The translations under genes and the position numbers were made by a program. A stretch of DNA of 25,408 bases from assembly GCA_937960785.1 (NCBI GenBank), contig CALGOZ010000022.1:1-25408 (forward strand). Reading direction: 5' to 3'. Under the pieces are notes generated by a model, which saw nothing but the letters and a program-made list of their open reading frames with translations, ran no database searches and was not told the origin of the DNA. This document shows positions 23,673 to 25,408 of the stretch, in pieces. The DNA is from an uncultured Pseudogracilibacillus sp. (GTDB lineage Bacteria; Bacillota; Bacilli; Bacillales; Amphibacillaceae). Each line of letters opens with the position of its first letter. Position 1 is the stretch's first letter.

Positions 23673-24857
23673 TTATTCGAATAAGTAATCATCTTCAGGT
23701 AATGACTCTTCTCCATCATCTTCCGTAAGTAAAAAATCATCGGACGATTCTTCTTCTGGCTTAGGTGTTTCTTCTAAAACATCTTCTTCTACTTCTTTCA
23801 ATTCGCCAAATTCAATACCTGATTCTTTTGCTTCTGATTCACTTTTTATATCGATTTTCCAGCCGGTTAACTTCGCTGCGAGGCGAGCATTTTGACCTCG
23901 CTTGCCAATCGCAAGGGATAGCTGGTCATCCGGTACAATTACCGTCGTTGCTCTTTCTTCTTCATCGACTAACACATCGATTACTTCAGAAGGGCTTAAG
24001 GCGTTCGATACATAAATAACTGGATCTTCAGACCATTTTACGATATCGATTTTTTCACCATTTAATTCGTTTACGACAGCTTGCACTCGTTGGCCTTTCG
24101 GTCCGACACAAGAGCCGACTGGATCTACTTCTGGATTACTTGCATAGACAGAGATTTTCGAACGTTCTCCGGCTTCGCGTGAGATTGACTTTATTTCTAC
24201 AGTACCGTCGTAAATTTCTGGTACTTCCATTTCAAACAATCGCTTTAGAAGTCCCGGATGAGAACGTGAAATAGATACTTGAGGTCCTTTATTCGTCTTC
24301 GTCACCTTTGTCACATATACTTTAATTCGATCGTGAACCTCGTATTTTTCGGATTCGATTTGATCCATCCGAGAAAGTTTAGCTTCAACTTTCCCAATAT
24401 TTACAAAAACATTATGTGCATCGACTCGTTCTACGATCCCTGTTAATACATCTTCTTCGCGATCGATATATTCTTCATAAATAATATCTCGCTCTGCTTC
24501 ACGAACACGTTGGGTAACGACTTGTTTTGCTGCTTGGGCTGCGATGCGACCGAAATTTGTCGGTGTTACTTCTTGTTCAACAATATCTCCTATTTCATAA
24601 CTTAAGTCGATTTCTCTTGCTTCATCGAGATTTATTTCTTCTCGTTCGTTTTCTACTTCGTCTACAACTTTCTTTCGAGCAAAAACTTTCATCGTTCCTT
24701 CTTCTTCATTAAATTTTACGGAAACGTTACTTGCTGATTTAAAGTTTTTCTTATAGGCTGAAATAAGGGCTGCTTCTAAAGCTTCTAATAACGTTTCTTT
24801 ATCAATTCCTTTTTCTTCACTAAGCATCGTTAATGCTTGAAACAACTCACTGCTCAA
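23673..24857 (-). CDS. nusA: Transcription termination/antitermination protein NusA
   Basis: 394 residues. The N-terminal RNA polymerase-binding domain (1-125) ends at TQRVREAERD; then S1 (about 135-200), KH1 (VGSCVGPKGQRVQAVVNELNG) and KH2 (LAIGKRGQNARLAAKLTGWKI) follow. The C-terminal about 50 residues are an acidic tail (rich in Glu/Asp/Ser), longer than in B. subtilis NusA (371 residues). The two acidic repeats of the E. coli protein are lacking. The start is TTG, matching the family start MSSEL, with AAGGGGGA upstream. NusA regulates pausing, intrinsic termination and rRNA transcription. 14 bases after rimP. Confidence 0.96.
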   Translation of the reverse strand: MSSELFQALTMLSEEKGIDKETLLEALEAALISAYKKNFKSASNVSVKFNEEEGTMKVFARKKVVDEVENEREEINLDEAREIDLSYEIGDIVEQEVTPTNFGRIAAQAAKQVVTQRVREAERDIIYEEYIDREEDVLTGIVERVDAHNVFVNIGKVEAKLSRMDQIESEKYEVHDRIKVYVTKVTKTNKGPQVSISRSHPGLLKRLFEMEVPEIYDGTVEIKSISREAGERSKISVYASNPEVDPVGSCVGPKGQRVQAVVNELNGEKIDIVKWSEDPVIYVSNALSPSEVIDVLVDEEERATTVIVPDDQLSLAIGKRGQNARLAAKLTGWKIDIKSESEAKESGIEFGELKEVEEDVLEETPKPEEESSDDFLLTEDDGEESLPEDDYLFE

Positions 24858-24871
24858 TTTGTTCTTCCCCC

Positions 24872-25342
24872 TTATAGTATAACAGCAAGTCTTGCTTTGG
24901 CGATTTTATCATATGGAATCTCTACTTGCTTTTTCGTATGTTTAAACTTGTATTCAATCGTTACGATGTCATCTTCAACCTTTAATAAAGTACCTTCATA
25001 TTGCTTCTCTCCGTCGATGTGAACATAAAGGGAGACGAAAACATTTTCGCCAATATGGTCGATTAAATCTTGCTTCGTCTTTAACGGACGTTCCGCACCT
25101 GGAGAGCTAACTTCTAAATAATAGCTTCCCTTTATTAAATCTTCCTCGTCTAATTTCTCGCTTAATTTTTCTGAAACGATACTACATTCATCTAAATCGA
25201 CACCACCTTTTTTGTCGATATATACTCGTAAAAAGTGATCGTTTCGTTCACGAACAAACTCTAAATCGAATAAAGATAAATTCCGTTCATCTAGAATTGG
25301 TTCGATTAACTTTTCTACATTCTCTAAAAGACTTTTACTCAT
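24872..25342 (-). CDS. rimP: Ribosome maturation factor RimP
   Basis: 156 residues from the ATG at 25342 (MSKSLLENVEKLIEPIL); length equals B. subtilis RimP. An in-frame GTG three codons upstream is rejected because AAGGAG sits directly against it but eight bases before the ATG. The blocks LFDLEFVRE, FLRVYIDKKGGVDLDECSIVSE and YYLEVSSPGAERPLKTKQD are typical. RimP binds free 30S subunits early in assembly. It is the first gene of the rimP-nusA-infB operon in the window; in the 66 bases upstream there is a small palindrome CCATACTATATGG before the ribosome binding site but no convincing promoter. Confidence 0.95.
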   Translation of the reverse strand: MSKSLLENVEKLIEPILDERNLSLFDLEFVRERNDHFLRVYIDKKGGVDLDECSIVSEKLSEKLDEEDLIKGSYYLEVSSPGAERPLKTKQDLIDHIGENVFVSLYVHIDGEKQYEGTLLKVEDDIVTIEYKFKHTKKQVEIPYDKIAKARLAVIL

Positions 25343-25408
25343 CGTTCTCACTCCTTACCATATAGTATGGCTTTTCTTCACGTTTTCCTTGCAAATCTTT
25401 TCTAAACA

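Overview
The window is a chromosomal segment of a low-GC Gram-positive bacterium of the Bacillaceae. Protein content and gene order match the rimP-nusA-infB-rpsO-pnp to spoIIIE-rodZ-pgsA region known from Bacillus subtilis. AGGAGG-type ribosome binding sites, frequent GTG/TTG starts and the set of Bacillus-type orphan families (YlxR, YlxQ, YlxP, YmxH, YlxY, YmfJ, YmfK) support this. I do not name a species.

All genes but one are on the minus strand, so transcription runs from the right end to the left. From the right: rimP-nusA-rnpM(ylxR)-ylxQ-infB-ylxP-rbfA-truB-ribF/ribC-rpsO form a tightly packed translation and ribosome-maturation operon with gaps of 0-25 bases or small overlaps. An unusual strong hairpin separates rbfA from truB. 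A terminator at 17980-18017 closes rpsO. Next is a 1.86-kb interval (16183-18042) that is absent from the B. subtilis rpsO-pnp junction as I know it. It holds the only plus-strand gene (a DJ-1/PfpI family protein) and a strikingly regular array of about 12 degenerate 30-base palindromes on a 52-base period (17318-17917), the most unusual object in the window.

Further left come pnp (PNPase, own terminator), ylxY (polysaccharide-deacetylase fold without the usual catalytic Asp motif), mlpA (M16 peptidase) and ymxH (PRC-barrel, SD inside a hairpin, strong terminator). Then come asd-dapG (aspartate pathway, own terminator), tepA (ClpP-like), spoIIIE (DNA translocase), ymfF-ymfH (M16 pair, only YmfH with the zinc motif), ymfI (SDR), ymfJ, ymfK, rodZ and the 5' end of pgsA.

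Compared with B. subtilis, dpaA/dpaB (between ymxH and asd), dapA and rnjB (between dapG and tepA) and the ymfC-E group (between spoIIIE and ymfF) are missing at this locus. Dipicolinate synthesis and the step after aspartate semialdehyde must therefore be encoded elsewhere or be absent. Several starts were corrected by ribosome binding site position (rimP, infB, rbfA, pnp, tepA, ymfH).
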